This document shows positions 16,325 through 26,072 of a DNA stretch of 64,000 nt, one piece after another. Source of the DNA: an uncultured Verrucomicrobiota bacterium (lineage in GTDB: Bacteria; Verrucomicrobiota; Verrucomicrobiia; Limisphaerales; UBA9464); contig CAIWAH010000048.1 of assembly GCA_903910585.1 (NCBI GenBank), positions 1 through 64,000 on the forward strand, written 5' to 3'. Position 1 is the stretch's first letter; every line of letters starts with the position of its first letter. The position numbers were made by a program, and so were the translations under genes. The notes below the pieces were generated by a model. It worked only from the letters and a program-made list of their open reading frames with translations, was not told where the DNA came from and did no database searches.

Positions 16325-17989
16325 TCACGGTGCCGCGAGCTTGCTCAGATCCGGCCGCTGCCGATGCCACGCGGTGGCGCGTTGGTAGGCCGCGGCCGCC
16401 TCGAGCGCGGCGCCGTCGCCGAAAAGTTTGCCGAGGAAGCACAGGCTCGCCGGGGCGCCGCCGGACTTGTCGCCGTTGGGCACCACCACGCAAGGATGCC
16501 CGGTCATGTTTGAAAATAGCAGCGCGTTGCCGTCCCACGCCGGGACGACCAGCACGTCGAGCCCACGGAACAGCGCGTCCATGGCCGTCATCAGCTCCAT
16601 CCGCAGACGCGTGGCCTGGACGAACTCCACCGCCGGGATGAAACGCGCGCTGCGGAACAGGTTGGGCCAGTTGCCCGATCCCTGCTGCACCAGCGTGTCG
16701 TCGAGATTCGACCGGGTGAGCTCGTCGAACGCCGCGGCGCTCTCCACCTCCAGGATGCTCCAGAGCGGACCCGCCGGCAGGTCGGGCAGGGCGACCGGCT
16801 TCAGCTCCGCCCCCAGGGAACGCAGGGCGTTCAACGCGGTCTGGTTGTTCGTGAAGTTGCCGTGCGGCCGGCTGAGGTCCGCTTCCAGGAAACCGAGCCG
16901 CAACGTCCGCAGCTCGCGTCCCGCGGCGAAGGCGAAGGGCGCATCCACGGCGGAGCGATCCTCGCCGTCGGCACCCCGGATGACCTCCAGCACGAGGGCG
17001 CAATCCTCGGCGGTGCGGGCCAGCGGACCGAGCTTGTCGAGCGACCAGCAGAGCGTCATCGCCCCGGTGCGGCTCACGCGGCCAAAGGTCGGCCGCAACC
17101 CCGTGACGCCGCAGACCGTGGCGGGCGAGACAATGGACCCGAGCGTTTCCGAGCCCAGCGCGAACGGCACCAGGCCCGCGGCGACCGCCGCCGCCGAACC
17201 GGCCGAAGAGCCGCTGGAACCCTTGTCCGGCTGCCACGGATTCCGCGTCTTGCCACCGAACCACACGTCGCCCATCGCGAGTTCGCCGAGGCTGAGTTTG
17301 GCCACGAGCACCGCGCCCGCGGTCTCCAGCTTCCGGATCACCGTCGCGTCCGAGTCGAAGACCTGGTTGGTGAACGGCGTCGCGCCCCAGGTGGTGGGCG
17401 CTCCGCGGGCGGCGAGCAGATCCTTCGCGCCGTAGGGAAGGCCGTGGAGCGGACCGCGCCAGTTGCCCGCAGCCAGCTCCCGGTCCGCGGCCCGCGCGGC
17501 CGCAAGCGCACGCTCCTCGGTCAGGCTGACGACGCAGTGCAAGGCCGGTCCGTAACGCCGCAGCCGGCCGAGCGCCAGCAAGGTGAGTTCCTCGGAAGTG
17601 ACCTGCCGCGAGCGGAGCAACGCGGCCAATTCCGCGACTGAAAGAAACGCGAGGTCCTCGGGATTCTTCGGCCGGGTTACACCCGCGGGCGGCGCCCAAC
17701 GGAAGTCATCGTTCGCCACCGGAAAGCGGAAGCCTGAAGGTCGCGGATCGAAGACCCCGGCGGGCGGGAGCGAATTGGGAAATCGACGCGCCCGCAGTTC
17801 GGCAAAGCCACGCTCCGTCCGCTGGGACACTCCCGGCGCGAGCAGTTTCAACTCCGCGTCGGTGAACTGGAGTCCGGCCACCCGGGCAGCGGCGCCGACA
17901 TCGGCGACCGGCGGATTCGTCGCCTCCTCGGCGCGTCCCCCGAGGGTCAGGCACAGCAGGAAGAGGGGGATCAGCCGGCGTCGCGTCAT
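16325..17989 (-). CDS. Amidase signature family enzyme, exported
   Basis: Protein of 554 residues with a signal peptide (about 1-20). It hydrolyses C-N bonds of amides through the Ser-cisSer-Lys triad. The lysine is in GLPYGAKDLLAARG (about residue 195). The Gly/Ser-rich signature GSSGSSAGSAAAVAAG (about 270) supplies the cis-serine, and the nucleophilic serine is in GSETLGSIVSPA. The architecture resembles GatA but the leader and the roughly 110-residue N-terminal extension point to a periplasmic amidase, not an amidotransferase subunit; no gatB or gatC is nearby. ATG 17989 overlaps by four bases (ATGA) the end of a small open frame upstream. The substrate is unknown. Confidence 0.92.
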   Translation of the reverse strand: MTRRRLIPLFLLCLTLGGRAEEATNPPVADVGAAARVAGLQFTDAELKLLAPGVSQRTERGFAELRARRFPNSLPPAGVFDPRPSGFRFPVANDDFRWAPPAGVTRPKNPEDLAFLSVAELAALLRSRQVTSEELTLLALGRLRRYGPALHCVVSLTEERALAAARAADRELAAGNWRGPLHGLPYGAKDLLAARGAPTTWGATPFTNQVFDSDATVIRKLETAGAVLVAKLSLGELAMGDVWFGGKTRNPWQPDKGSSGSSAGSAAAVAAGLVPFALGSETLGSIVSPATVCGVTGLRPTFGRVSRTGAMTLCWSLDKLGPLARTAEDCALVLEVIRGADGEDRSAVDAPFAFAAGRELRTLRLGFLEADLSRPHGNFTNNQTALNALRSLGAELKPVALPDLPAGPLWSILEVESAAAFDELTRSNLDDTLVQQGSGNWPNLFRSARFIPAVEFVQATRLRMELMTAMDALFRGLDVLVVPAWDGNALLFSNMTGHPCVVVPNGDKSGGAPASLCFLGKLFGDGAALEAAAAYQRATAWHRQRPDLSKLAAP

Positions 17990-18291
17990 GGCCCCAGCAT
18001 GGATCGTCCGCGCGAACCGGCGAGCGTCTTCTCGCGGAACCGGCTGTAAACCTCCGGTAACTTCAGCGAATGGCTGGAAGCCACCCAGCACACCGCAACG
18101 GCGACCGAGAGCAGCCGCGAAACGGCGGTGCCGGCCGCCGAAACGGCCCGGTTCTTCCGGGTCGTGGTGCTTCCGCCCTGAGTGGTGGTGGAGCAGGAGA
18201 GCGCGGATTGCCGCGGCACCAAGGAGGTTGAGGCCGGGCATCTCCCATCGCCTCGTCGGAGCGGGCCGCGGCCTGGCGCCTGCTCCGGCAT
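17986..18291 (-). CDS. Possible small protein overlapping the amidase start
   Basis: Open frame of 101 codons whose TGA overlaps the amidase ATG in the arrangement ATGA, the usual sign of translational coupling. The predicted protein is Ser/Arg/Thr-rich with one hydrophobic stretch (about residues 57-73) and no recognised family. GC-rich sequence produces many spurious frames, so I rate this low. The interval 17990-18353 otherwise holds only unassigned sequence between the amidase gene and the truncated release factor gene. I see no terminator or RNA there. Confidence 0.2.
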   Translation of the reverse strand: MPEQAPGRGPLRRGDGRCPASTSLVPRQSALSCSTTTQGGSTTTRKNRAVSAAGTAVSRLLSVAVAVCWVASSHSLKLPEVYSRFREKTLAGSRGRSMLGP

Positions 18292-18353
18292 CAGGCACTG
18301 GAGGTGCCAAATCCTTCCCGGGTATCCGCCGCGACCCCGCGTTGAGGGCGGGT

Positions 18354-19211
18354 TCAGTTCAGCTCCGGCACCGAACGGCCGCGGGGCGGGGCGGAATACT
18401 GGAGGAAGCTGTCGAGCAGGAGCTGCACGCCGAAGTTGTTCACGCCGGAACCGAAGAAGACCGGAGTCAGCTTGCCGGCCAGCACCTGGGCGTGATCGAA
18501 CCCGGCGCCGGCCAATTCGATCATCTCGATCTGTTCGCGGACGGTGGCGTAGGTCTGCTCGTCGAGCTTCTCGCGCACCAGCGGATCCTCCAGGCCGGTC
18601 ACGTTGACCGCGGCGCGGTATTTGCCGCCGACCACGCGCTCGAACAGGTGGACCTTCTTCTCGGCGCGATCATACACGCCGCGGAATTCCGCCCCGTTGC
18701 CGAGCGGCCAGTTCATGGCGCAGGACTTGATTCCCAGCACGGCTTCCAGCTCGTCCATCAGCGCGATCGGATCACGCGCCGGACGGTCGAGCTTGTTCAT
18801 GAAGGTGAAGATCGGCACGCCGCGCCGGGCGCAGACCTCGAAGAGCTTGCGGGTCTGGTTCTCCACGCCCTTGCCGGCGTCAATGACCATGATCACCGCG
18901 TCCACGGCGGTGAGCACGCGGTAGGTGTCCTCGGAGAAATCCTTGTGGCCGGGCGTGTCGAGCAGGTTCACGCGGAAGCCGGAATACTCGAACTGCAGCA
19001 CCGTTGAGCTGATCGAGATGCCGCGCTTCTTCTCCAGCTCCATCCAGTCCGACGTGGTGGCGCGCTGGTTCTTGCGCGCGGTGACGGAACCGGCGAGCTG
19101 CACCGCGCCGCCGTAGAGCAGCAGCTTTTCGGTGAGCGTCGTCTTGCCGGCATCGGGATGCGAGATGATCGCAAACGTGCGCCGGCGCTGGATTTCTTCC
19201 TGCAAGGTCAC
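18354..19211 (-). pseudogene. prfC: Peptide chain release factor 3, truncated after the G domain
   Basis: From GTG 19211 the protein (285 residues) is an excellent RF3 GTPase domain. It shows [20 protein letters not shown] with the P-loop, [13 protein letters not shown] (switch I), [14 protein letters not shown] (G3) and [10 protein letters not shown] (G4). RF3 recycles RF1/RF2 from the ribosome and normally has about 530 residues. Here translation stops right after [11 protein letters not shown], at the junction to domain II. None of the three minus-strand frames downstream contains the expected domain II sequence, so this is a truncation and not a frameshift. A possible RF3-like C-terminal scrap lies on the same strand at 26365-26474. 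The remnant could at best hydrolyse GTP. Confidence 0.85.
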
Positions 19212-19414
19212 GAGGGCGGAGACGCTAACAAGGGCCGCCGACAAAACAAAGCCGGAGCTGTTGGGCCGCAGCCAAAGTGCCGCCGGCATCCTGCCGGGAG
19301 TCACCGTGACCAGGCGCGAACTGTTTCTGGGAACGGACCGTTGCGGGTGGCCGCAACCGCCGTAACCCCGTTCCGCCGGCTTGCTCCACCCGCCAACGCC
19401 GGTAGCGTCACCCC

Positions 19415-21202
19415 ATGCTGAATCTCCGCTCCGCGGCGCTGCTTGCGCTGCTGGCCCCGACGGTTCTTCTCGCCGCCGCGCCCGTGCAGGAACGCGCCGA
19501 CCGCTTCCTCAGTCTCGTCAATTCGGGTTACCAGTCGCTCTCCCGCATCGAGCAGGAGGCGCAGTGGAAGGCCGCCACCGACGTGAAGCCCGAGCACGAC
19601 GCGGCGGCCGAAGTCGCCGGCAAGGCCCGCGCGGCCTTCAACGGCAACCCCGCCATCATCCGCGAGGCGAAGGAACTGCTCGCCCAGCGCGGCGACCTCA
19701 CGGAGCTCCAGATCCGCCAGTTGGAAAAGGCGCTGCTCAACGCCGCCGAGGGGCCGATGACGAATCCCGAGCTCGTCGCGAAGCGTATCGCCGCCGAGAC
19801 CGCGCAGAACTCCACGCTCAACGGCTTCCAGTTCAAACTGGGCGGCTCGAACGTCGTTGCCAACGACCTCGACCGCATCCTCAGCAAGTCCACCGACCTC
19901 GCCGCCCGCCGCGCCGCGTGGGAAGCCTCGAAGCTCACCGGCCCCGCGCTGAAGCCTGGGCTCGTGAATCTTGTTGGCCTACGCAACGGCTGCGCCCGTG
20001 AGTTGGGTCACGCCGACTACTTCGCGCTGCAGACGGCCGGTTACGGTATGAGCGCCGCGGAGATGGTGAAACTGAACGACGAATTCCTCCGCGAGCTGCG
20101 TCCGCTCTACCTCCAGCTCCACACGTGGGCGAAGCACGAGCTGGCAAAGAAGTTCGGCCAGCCCGTGCCGAAGCGCATTCCGGCGCACTGGCTCAACAAC
20201 CGCTGGGCGCAGGAATGGGGCGGCCTCGTGGACGCGGCCAAGCTCGACTCCTATTTCGAGAAGCGCGATCCGGCGTGGGTGACCAAGACCGCGGAGCAGT
20301 TCTGGGTCGGCATCGGGTTTCCGAATTTGCCCGCGAGCTTTTGGACCAAGTCCGACCTGTTCCCCGCGAAACCGGGCGAAGCGCGCCTGAAGAATTCCCA
20401 CGCCTCGTGCTGGCACGTGGACTTGGAGAACGACATCCGCTCGCTCATGAGCGTCGAGCCGAACCAATGGTGGTTCAACACCGCGCACCACGAGCTCGGG
20501 CACGCTTACTACTTCATCGCCTACACGCGGCCCGAGGTGCCGCCGCTCCTGCGCATCGGCGCGAATCCGGCCTTCCACGAAGGCGTCGGCGAGCTCATCG
20601 GCCTCGCCTCCGGCCAGATTCCCTACCTCAAGGCGATGAACATCCTGCCGGCGGACTTCCAGGCGGACCCCACGGCCATCCTGCTCGACAACGCGCTGCT
20701 CCACTCCGTGCCGTTCCTGTTCTGGGCCAGCGGCACGATGACGCACTGGGAAGCCGACGTGTATGCAGGCAGTCTCGCGCCGTCGGAGTGGAACCGCCGC
20801 TGGTGGGACCATGTGGCGAAGTTCCAGGGCGTCGAGCCGCCCGGCGGCGCAGGCTCCCGCGGCGAGGAGTTCTGCGACGCGGCGACCAAGACGCACATCA
20901 ACGACAATCCCTGCTACTACTACAGCTACGCCGTCGCCACGGTGCTGAAGTTTCAGTTCAACGACTACCTCGCCAAAAACATCCTCCGGCAGCCGCCGCA
21001 GAACTGCAATTACGCCGGGAACAAGGAGGTGGGCGCGTTCCTGCGGAAGATGCTGGAACACGGCGGCACCCGTGACTGGCGCACGCTGTTGAAGGAAACC
21101 ACCGGCGAAGACCTCAGCACCCGCGCCATGCGCGACTACTTCGCCCCGCTGATGGCGTGGCTGGAGCAGCAGAATGCGGGACGGCAGATCGGGTGGGAGT
21201 GA
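19415..21202 (+). CDS. M2 family metallopeptidase (ACE-like peptidyl-dipeptidase)
   Basis: Exported zinc peptidase of 595 residues, the typical length of bacterial single-domain ACE homologues, which release C-terminal dipeptides. The signal peptide (about 1-21) is followed by a mostly helical protein. The active site [10 protein letters not shown] (about residues 358-367) provides the HExxH zinc ligands and catalytic Glu. The third ligand lies in [16 protein letters not shown] (about 385-400). Substrate-binding [10 protein letters not shown] and [21 protein letters not shown] are conserved. A small membrane-protein gene follows closely and may be co-transcribed. Confidence 0.94.
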   Translation: MLNLRSAALLALLAPTVLLAAAPVQERADRFLSLVNSGYQSLSRIEQEAQWKAATDVKPEHDAAAEVAGKARAAFNGNPAIIREAKELLAQRGDLTELQIRQLEKALLNAAEGPMTNPELVAKRIAAETAQNSTLNGFQFKLGGSNVVANDLDRILSKSTDLAARRAAWEASKLTGPALKPGLVNLVGLRNGCARELGHADYFALQTAGYGMSAAEMVKLNDEFLRELRPLYLQLHTWAKHELAKKFGQPVPKRIPAHWLNNRWAQEWGGLVDAAKLDSYFEKRDPAWVTKTAEQFWVGIGFPNLPASFWTKSDLFPAKPGEARLKNSHASCWHVDLENDIRSLMSVEPNQWWFNTAHHELGHAYYFIAYTRPEVPPLLRIGANPAFHEGVGELIGLASGQIPYLKAMNILPADFQADPTAILLDNALLHSVPFLFWASGTMTHWEADVYAGSLAPSEWNRRWWDHVAKFQGVEPPGGAGSRGEEFCDAATKTHINDNPCYYYSYAVATVLKFQFNDYLAKNILRQPPQNCNYAGNKEVGAFLRKMLEHGGTRDWRTLLKETTGEDLSTRAMRDYFAPLMAWLEQQNAGRQIGWE

Positions 21203-21236
21203 GTGTCGCGTAAAGGGACTCCACCAAAAGGGAAAC

Positions 21237-21461
21237 ATGCCTAAGATCTTGGATTTAGTGGTAGGGATTGTGTTCGTGCTGTGCGGGTTGATTTTCCTGA
21301 CAACGCGAAAGAGCTACGAAGCTGCCATCCTCCAAGACCTCCAGCGCGGCTGGCTGACCCCAGAGCAAGCCGACGCCAAACGCCGGAGCCGGGTTTGGAT
21401 TGGCGTGGGAGGTGTGGCCGTCGGTTGTGGTCTCGCAGCCGGTTATTTTCTGAACCGCTGA
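21237..21461 (+). CDS. Small membrane protein, unknown function
   Basis: Protein of 74 residues with two predicted membrane helices (about residues 7-22 and 53-70). They are separated by a charged loop containing EAAILQDLQRGWLTPEQADAKRRSR. ATG 21237 follows AAGGGA by four bases, a good ribosome-binding site, and lies 34 bases after the M2 peptidase stop. No family is recognised; the loop WLTPEQADAKRR is reminiscent of SHOCT-like motifs. Confidence 0.6.
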   Translation: MPKILDLVVGIVFVLCGLIFLTTRKSYEAAILQDLQRGWLTPEQADAKRRSRVWIGVGGVAVGCGLAAGYFLNR

Positions 21462-21557
21462 TGGCGTGGCCGGAAAAAGAATACCGCATGGCAGCTCGGG
21501 GCGAGCAGTGGCGAGCGGAGTCGCGCGGGACGCAGGCACCCTGGCGCCGCAAACGGA

Positions 21558-21932
21558 ATGAACGTCAGCTACGAAGGGGAAATGGTCATGATCAGTCGCA
21601 CTGCGCGCGGCCATTGGGTTGCTTGGCTGCTTGTGATGGCTGCAGGCAGTTTGCTGATGGCGGTGTGTCTTTCCGTGGCCGTGTCCGGTGTGGTGGGAAT
21701 GACCTCGCCGCGGGATCTGGTGCTGGCCCTCCTTTTCGCCGTGGGCGCCTTGCTTCCGGGTTGGGTTCTTCGGCTTAGCTTTTTCGCCTTCCTGCCGGTG
21801 CGTTACGAACTGCATCCGCTGGCAACCGGAGGCGTGAAGGCGCGTTGGAGCCTGGGCCTGCTCCGAAGCCGAAGCTCTGAAAGAGCGAAACAGGACAGCC
21901 CAGGGCAACGCCCTGGGTGGGCTGTCGAGTGA
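21558..21932 (+). CDS. Small membrane protein ending inside a repeat
   Basis: Protein of up to 124 residues from ATG 21558 (ATG 21588 is an alternative) with two hydrophobic helices (about 21-45 and 55-78). After KARWSLGLLRSR the reading frame runs into the MITE-like repeat copy B. The last 18 or so residues (SSERAKQDSPGQRPGWAVE) and the stop codon are repeat-encoded. The native C-terminus has therefore probably been replaced. No family is recognised. It lies 96 bases after the preceding small membrane-protein gene. Confidence 0.5.
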   Translation: MNVSYEGEMVMISRTARGHWVAWLLVMAAGSLLMAVCLSVAVSGVVGMTSPRDLVLALLFAVGALLPGWVLRLSFFAFLPVRYELHPLATGGVKARWSLGLLRSRSSERAKQDSPGQRPGWAVE

Positions 21933-22092
21933 AACACCCAGCCCTGTAAGGGCGGGACATTTCTTGCGCCCTTTCAGGGCTGTCCCAGATCCGGCCTGGT
22001 CACCCAGGGCGTTGCCCTGGGCTGTCTTGTTACAGGCCGTTGGCCTTGCCCTTCCCGCTACACCCAGCAGGGTTCTGCTGCGGAGTTCGGCC
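21866..22092. repeat. MITE-like palindromic repeat, copy B
   Basis: About 227 bases with the same parts as copies A and C: GAAGCTCTGAAAGAGCG at the left, a CCCAGGGCAACGCCCTGGG perfect palindrome, and AGCCCTGTAAGGGCG and CGCCCTTTCAGGGCT hairpins. An inverted CCCAGGGCGTTGCCCTGGGC follows, and CGGAGTTCGG ends the element. The left end is inside the 3' end of the membrane-protein frame. The boundaries are approximate to about 5 bases. The many inverted pairs would make a strongly structured RNA if transcribed. Confidence 0.75.
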
Positions 22093-22147
22093 TGCAAAGG
22101 GGCTCCACCTGTTCGAAGCGTCGCCAATCGCCGCTGCTGCACGTCCA

Positions 22148-23434
22148 TCACGCCTTCCACACCTGGCCCGGCCGGGCGGCGGCGCCCGCCAGCACATTGC
22201 GGGTGTCCACGATGCAGTCGGCCCACGCGATCAGGTCCGCGTGGGGCCCGGCCGAATGCGCCGTGACAATGACCACGGCGTCGAAGGCGGCAATCGTCTC
22301 CCGCTCCCAGGCGACCGACTTCAGGCCTTTCCACTGCGCATGCTCGCGGGTGGGGCCGATGACCGGGATGTAGGGATCGTGATAGGCGACTTCCGCACCG
22401 TGTGCGCGGAGCAGGTCAAACAGCGCGAACGCGGGCGACTCACGGAGGTCGTCCACGTTGGGTTTGTAGGCCAGGCCCACGACCAGCACCCGGCTGCCGT
22501 TGACGGGCTTGCGCCGGGCGTTGAGGGCATCCGTGGTGACGTGGAAGACGTGGGCCGGCATCGCCGTGTTGACCTCGCCGGCCAGCTCAACAAAGCGGGC
22601 AGTCTGGCCGTATTCACGGGCCTTCCACGCGAGATAGAACGGATCAATCGGCAGGCAATGGCCGCCGAGGCCGGGACCGGGATAGAACGGCATGTAGCCG
22701 AACGGCTTGGTGCGCGCGGCGTGGATGACTTCCCAGACGTCGATGCCCATGGCGCCGTAAACGAGCTTCAGTTCGTTCACGAGCGCGATGTTCACCGAGC
22801 GGAAGATGTTCTCGAGGAGTTTGGTCGCCTCGGCCACGCGGCACGACGACACCGGCACCAGCGTCCGGATCGCCCGGGCATACAGGGCGCGGGCGCGTTC
22901 GAGACAGGCCGGCGTGTAACCGCCGACGACCTTGGGAATTTCCGCGACCCGGCTGTCAGGATTGCCCGGATCTTCGCGCTCCGGCGAGAAGGCGAGGTGA
23001 AAGTCAGTGCCCGCGGTGAGGCCCGAACCCTGCTCCAGCACGACGCGCAGGTCGGTGTCGGTGGTGCCCGGATAGGTCGTGGACTCAAGCACCACCAGCG
23101 CGCCGCGGTTGAGGAACTGGGCGATCGTGCGGCCGGTGTTGAGGATGTAGGAAATGTCCGGCTCACGGTTCGGCGTGAGCGGCGTCGGCACGCAGATGAT
23201 TACCGCCTCGACGTCGCTGACGGCGGCGAAGTCCGTCGTGGCAGAGAACCGTCCGGCGGCGACTTCGGCCGCGACCTGTTCGGCCGGAATGTGCCGGATG
23301 TAGCTGCGGCCGGCGTTGAGGGCGGTGGTCTTGTCCGGATCAATGTCGAGGCCAACGACCGCCACGCCCGAGCGGGCGAAGTGCAGGGCCAGCGGCAGGC
23401 CGACATAACCGAGTCCAACAACGGCGATCTTCAT
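22148..23434 (-). CDS. Nucleotide-sugar (UDP-sugar) dehydrogenase
   Basis: Cytosolic enzyme of 428 residues that oxidises the C6 hydroxyl of a UDP-hexose to a carboxylate using two NAD+. This feeds uronic-acid-containing surface polysaccharides. It starts KIAVVGLGYVGLPLALHFA (Rossmann loop) and has VVLESTTYPGTTD and LAFSPERE. The catalytic cysteine is in GPGLGGHCLPIDPFYL (about residues 255-270), and the C-terminal UDP-binding domain contains KPNVDDLRESPA. The sequence is closer to UDP-GlcNAc/GlcNAcA-type dehydrogenases (WbpA/WecC) than to UDP-glucose dehydrogenase, judged by eye. No polysaccharide cluster surrounds it. Confidence 0.93.
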   Translation of the reverse strand: MKIAVVGLGYVGLPLALHFARSGVAVVGLDIDPDKTTALNAGRSYIRHIPAEQVAAEVAAGRFSATTDFAAVSDVEAVIICVPTPLTPNREPDISYILNTGRTIAQFLNRGALVVLESTTYPGTTDTDLRVVLEQGSGLTAGTDFHLAFSPEREDPGNPDSRVAEIPKVVGGYTPACLERARALYARAIRTLVPVSSCRVAEATKLLENIFRSVNIALVNELKLVYGAMGIDVWEVIHAARTKPFGYMPFYPGPGLGGHCLPIDPFYLAWKAREYGQTARFVELAGEVNTAMPAHVFHVTTDALNARRKPVNGSRVLVVGLAYKPNVDDLRESPAFALFDLLRAHGAEVAYHDPYIPVIGPTREHAQWKGLKSVAWERETIAAFDAVVIVTAHSAGPHADLIAWADCIVDTRNVLAGAAARPGQVWKA

Positions 23435-23587
23435 CAGGATGGGGCGTTGACGGCGTGACCGTAGCGGAGCGGGGCGGCGACGGCAGCGGGAATCGTGGCC
23501 GGTGGCGGGCCGCGGGCGGCAGCACAATGTGCTGCCGGACGCGCCTGCCGATTGCGTCGGTGGATTCCGGCGGGCAGGCTTCGCGCC

Positions 23588-25513
23588 ATGAAACTGCCGG
23601 TGCTCGCCCTGCCGTTCGCCCTTGCCGCCGCCTTTGCCCAAGCGCCGGACAATCTGGTGGTCGAGGGCGTGCCAGCCGCGCCGCCGACGCTGCAACGCGA
23701 GGTAGGCCGGTATCTGGAGTTCCGCACGGCGGCGTTTCAGTCGTGGCATCCGCAGCGGCGCGAGATGCTCATCACCACCCGTTTCGCCGATACCGCCCAA
23801 CTGCATTCGGTGAAGGCGCCTGGTGGGGCGCGGCGGCAGCTCAGCTTCCTGAACGAGCCGGTCAACGGCGGCAGTTACGAGCCGAAGGACGGCGGCTACA
23901 TCGTTTTCGCGCAGGACAATGGCGGGGGAGAATTCTTCCAGCTTTACCGGCTCGATCCCGATGGTCGGGTAACACTGCTGACCGACGGCAAATCGCGGAA
24001 CATGGGCGCGCGTTGGGCGAAGTCCGGCCGCCAGCTCGCCTACACCAGCACCCGCCGCACGGGCAAGGACACCGACCTCTACTTGATGAATCCGACGGAG
24101 CCCAAGTCCGACCGGCTGGTGGCCCCGATGAAGGGCGGCGGCTGGTCCGTGCTCGACTGGTCGGACGACGAATCCCGACTGCTGGTCGCGGAATACGTCT
24201 CGATCAACGAAAGCCATCTGCACGTCCTCGAGCTGAAGTCCGGCCAACTGACACCCCTGACGCCGGCCGGCGAAAAGGGCGTCGCCTGGGCGGGCGCGAA
24301 GTTCAGCCCCGACGGCAAGGCGGTGTTCACCACCACGGACAAGGATTCCGAGTTCCGACGCCTCGTGCGCCTGGAAATCGATTCGGGCAAACTTGCCGTC
24401 CTCACGCCCGCTCTGAACTGGGATGTGGAAGCGTTCGAGCTGTCGCCGGACGGCCGCACGCTGGCCTTTTCCGCGAATGAGGACGGCGCGAGCGGGTTGC
24501 ACCTTTTCGACCTCGCCACGAACGCCGAGAAGCCCGCCCCCAAGCTTCCCCTCGGGGTGCTGACCGGCCTTGAGTGGCACCGCAACGGCCGCGATCTCGG
24601 CTTCTCACTGTCCCACGCCAATTCTCCGGCCGACGCCTATTCGCTCGACGTCACGACCGGCGAGCTGACCCGCTGGACCGAAAGCGAGACCGGCGGCCTC
24701 GACGCGGCGAAGTTCCGTGCGCCGGCGCTCATCCGCACGAAATCCTTCGACGGACTTACCGTCAGCGCCTTCGTCTATCGGCCCGACCCGGCGACGTTCC
24801 CCGGCAAGCGTCCGGTGATCATCAACATCCACGGCGGTCCCGAATCGCAATCCCGGCCGATCTTCCAGGCCCGGAACAACTACTACCTCGACGAGCTGGG
24901 CGTGGCGTTGGTCGTGCCCAACGTCCGCGGCTCCGCCGGCTACGGAAAGACCTTCCTGACGCTCGACAACGGCTTCAAACGCGAGGACTCGGTGAAGGAC
25001 ATCGGGGCGATCATCGACTGGGTGAAGGCCCAGCCGGAGTTCGACGGCGCGCGCATCGCGGTCACCGGCGGCAGCTACGGCGGCTACATGACGCTGGCGG
25101 CGCTCACGCACTACAGCGACCGCCTGAAGTGCGGCGTGGATGTGGTTGGCATCTCCAACTTCGTGACGTTCCTCGAGAATACGCAGGACTACCGCCGCGA
25201 CCTGAGGCGCGTGGAATACGGGGACGAACGTGACGCCGCGATGCGGGCGCACCTGGAGCAGATTTCGCCGACCACCAACGTGAAGCGCATCGGCGTGCCG
25301 CTGTTCGTGGTGCAGGGGAAGAACGATCCACGCGTGCCAGTGACCGAAGCCGAGCAGATGGTGAAGGCCGTCCGCGGCAACGGCGGCACCTGCTGGTATC
25401 TCATGGCGAAGGACGAGGGCCACGGCTTCCAGAAGAAGAAGAACGCGGACTTCCAGTTCCTGAGCATGATCCAGTTCTGGCAGCAGCACCTGCTGGCGGA
25501 GAAGGTGAACTGA
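23588..25513 (+). CDS. S9 family prolyl oligopeptidase-like peptidase
   Basis: Exported serine peptidase of 641 residues with a short signal peptide (about 1-18). Residues about 40-370 form a TolB-like beta-propeller, with repeated motifs such as GARWAKSGRQLAYTS, AKFSPDGKAVFTTT and FELSPDGRTLAFSAN. The alpha/beta hydrolase domain (about 390-641) has the nucleophile elbow GGSYGGYM (Ser about 497), Asp in GKNDPRVPV (about 580) and His in DEGHGFQKK (about 613). Such enzymes clip short proline-containing or acylated peptides. The start ATG 23588 is the only one giving a signal peptide. It is divergent from the dehydrogenase gene. Confidence 0.94.
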   Translation: MKLPVLALPFALAAAFAQAPDNLVVEGVPAAPPTLQREVGRYLEFRTAAFQSWHPQRREMLITTRFADTAQLHSVKAPGGARRQLSFLNEPVNGGSYEPKDGGYIVFAQDNGGGEFFQLYRLDPDGRVTLLTDGKSRNMGARWAKSGRQLAYTSTRRTGKDTDLYLMNPTEPKSDRLVAPMKGGGWSVLDWSDDESRLLVAEYVSINESHLHVLELKSGQLTPLTPAGEKGVAWAGAKFSPDGKAVFTTTDKDSEFRRLVRLEIDSGKLAVLTPALNWDVEAFELSPDGRTLAFSANEDGASGLHLFDLATNAEKPAPKLPLGVLTGLEWHRNGRDLGFSLSHANSPADAYSLDVTTGELTRWTESETGGLDAAKFRAPALIRTKSFDGLTVSAFVYRPDPATFPGKRPVIINIHGGPESQSRPIFQARNNYYLDELGVALVVPNVRGSAGYGKTFLTLDNGFKREDSVKDIGAIIDWVKAQPEFDGARIAVTGGSYGGYMTLAALTHYSDRLKCGVDVVGISNFVTFLENTQDYRRDLRRVEYGDERDAAMRAHLEQISPTTNVKRIGVPLFVVQGKNDPRVPVTEAEQMVKAVRGNGGTCWYLMAKDEGHGFQKKKNADFQFLSMIQFWQQHLLAEKVN

Positions 25514-25526
25514 CTTTCCTGCCGAA

Positions 25527-26072
25527 ATGCCCTCTGACGTTTCAGGCACAGACCGTTGGCGGCGTGCGCGGCCCCGTTTCTTCCTGCTATTGGCCTTGGG
25601 CCTTGGACTGGCTTTGGCTTCGTGGTGGTTCCGCCCTGCCGCGGTTTCTGCCCGCCGCCTGCCCGGCTTCCAACTCACCGCCGACAACTATGGCTGGATG
25701 GCAAAACTTCCGGCTGGAAGCCCACGGCTGTTGGGTCGCGAGCTCACCCTGAAGGTGGACACTCGCGAAACGCCGGACGAGCCGCGGATACTCCCACCGG
25801 TCAGGGAAGCGCAGGTCCGGCTGTTAAGGCGCATCTTGCCAGCACTTCCAACCCTGGTGCCAAAGGCTGAAGCCGAGCTGACCGCTTACGATGCCGAAGC
25901 GAAGGAGGCCACGTTTCGGGAGACTTTACGGTCGGTCGAGCTCTGGTTGCCGGCCAAGCCGGACAGTGACCTCCACTGGACCCTCGTCGTGGAACGAACC
26001 GACATGCCCGACTTCGGCTACCATGTGGAGTTCGTGGACCTCGACTTTCGCGAAGTCTGGGCGGGCGATTAA
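25527..26072 (+). CDS. Hypothetical single-span membrane protein
   Basis: Protein of 181 residues with one N-terminal hydrophobic segment (about 17-34) and an extracytoplasmic domain. The domain reads as a mixed alpha/beta fold: ILPALPTLVPKAEAELTAYDAEA, then WTLVVERTDMPDFGYHVEF and a terminal FREVWAGD. The pattern resembles small proteins often called immunity-like or DUF6985-like, but I cannot assign a family. It starts 13 bases after the S9 peptidase stop, so the two are probably one transcript. MITE-like repeat copy C begins directly at its stop codon. Confidence 0.6.
   Translation: MPSDVSGTDRWRRARPRFFLLLALGLGLALASWWFRPAAVSARRLPGFQLTADNYGWMAKLPAGSPRLLGRELTLKVDTRETPDEPRILPPVREAQVRLLRRILPALPTLVPKAEAELTAYDAEAKEATFRETLRSVELWLPAKPDSDLHWTLVVERTDMPDFGYHVEFVDLDFREVWAGD

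Noticed and set aside
17074-17256. Small alternative frames inside the amidase gene
   Set aside because: They overlap the catalytic signature of a well-supported enzyme and have Arg/Pro/Ala-rich translations.
18300-18360. Frameshift as the cause of the short prfC
   Set aside because: None of the three minus-strand frames after 18354 shows the RF3 domain II sequence, so the missing part is absent, not shifted.
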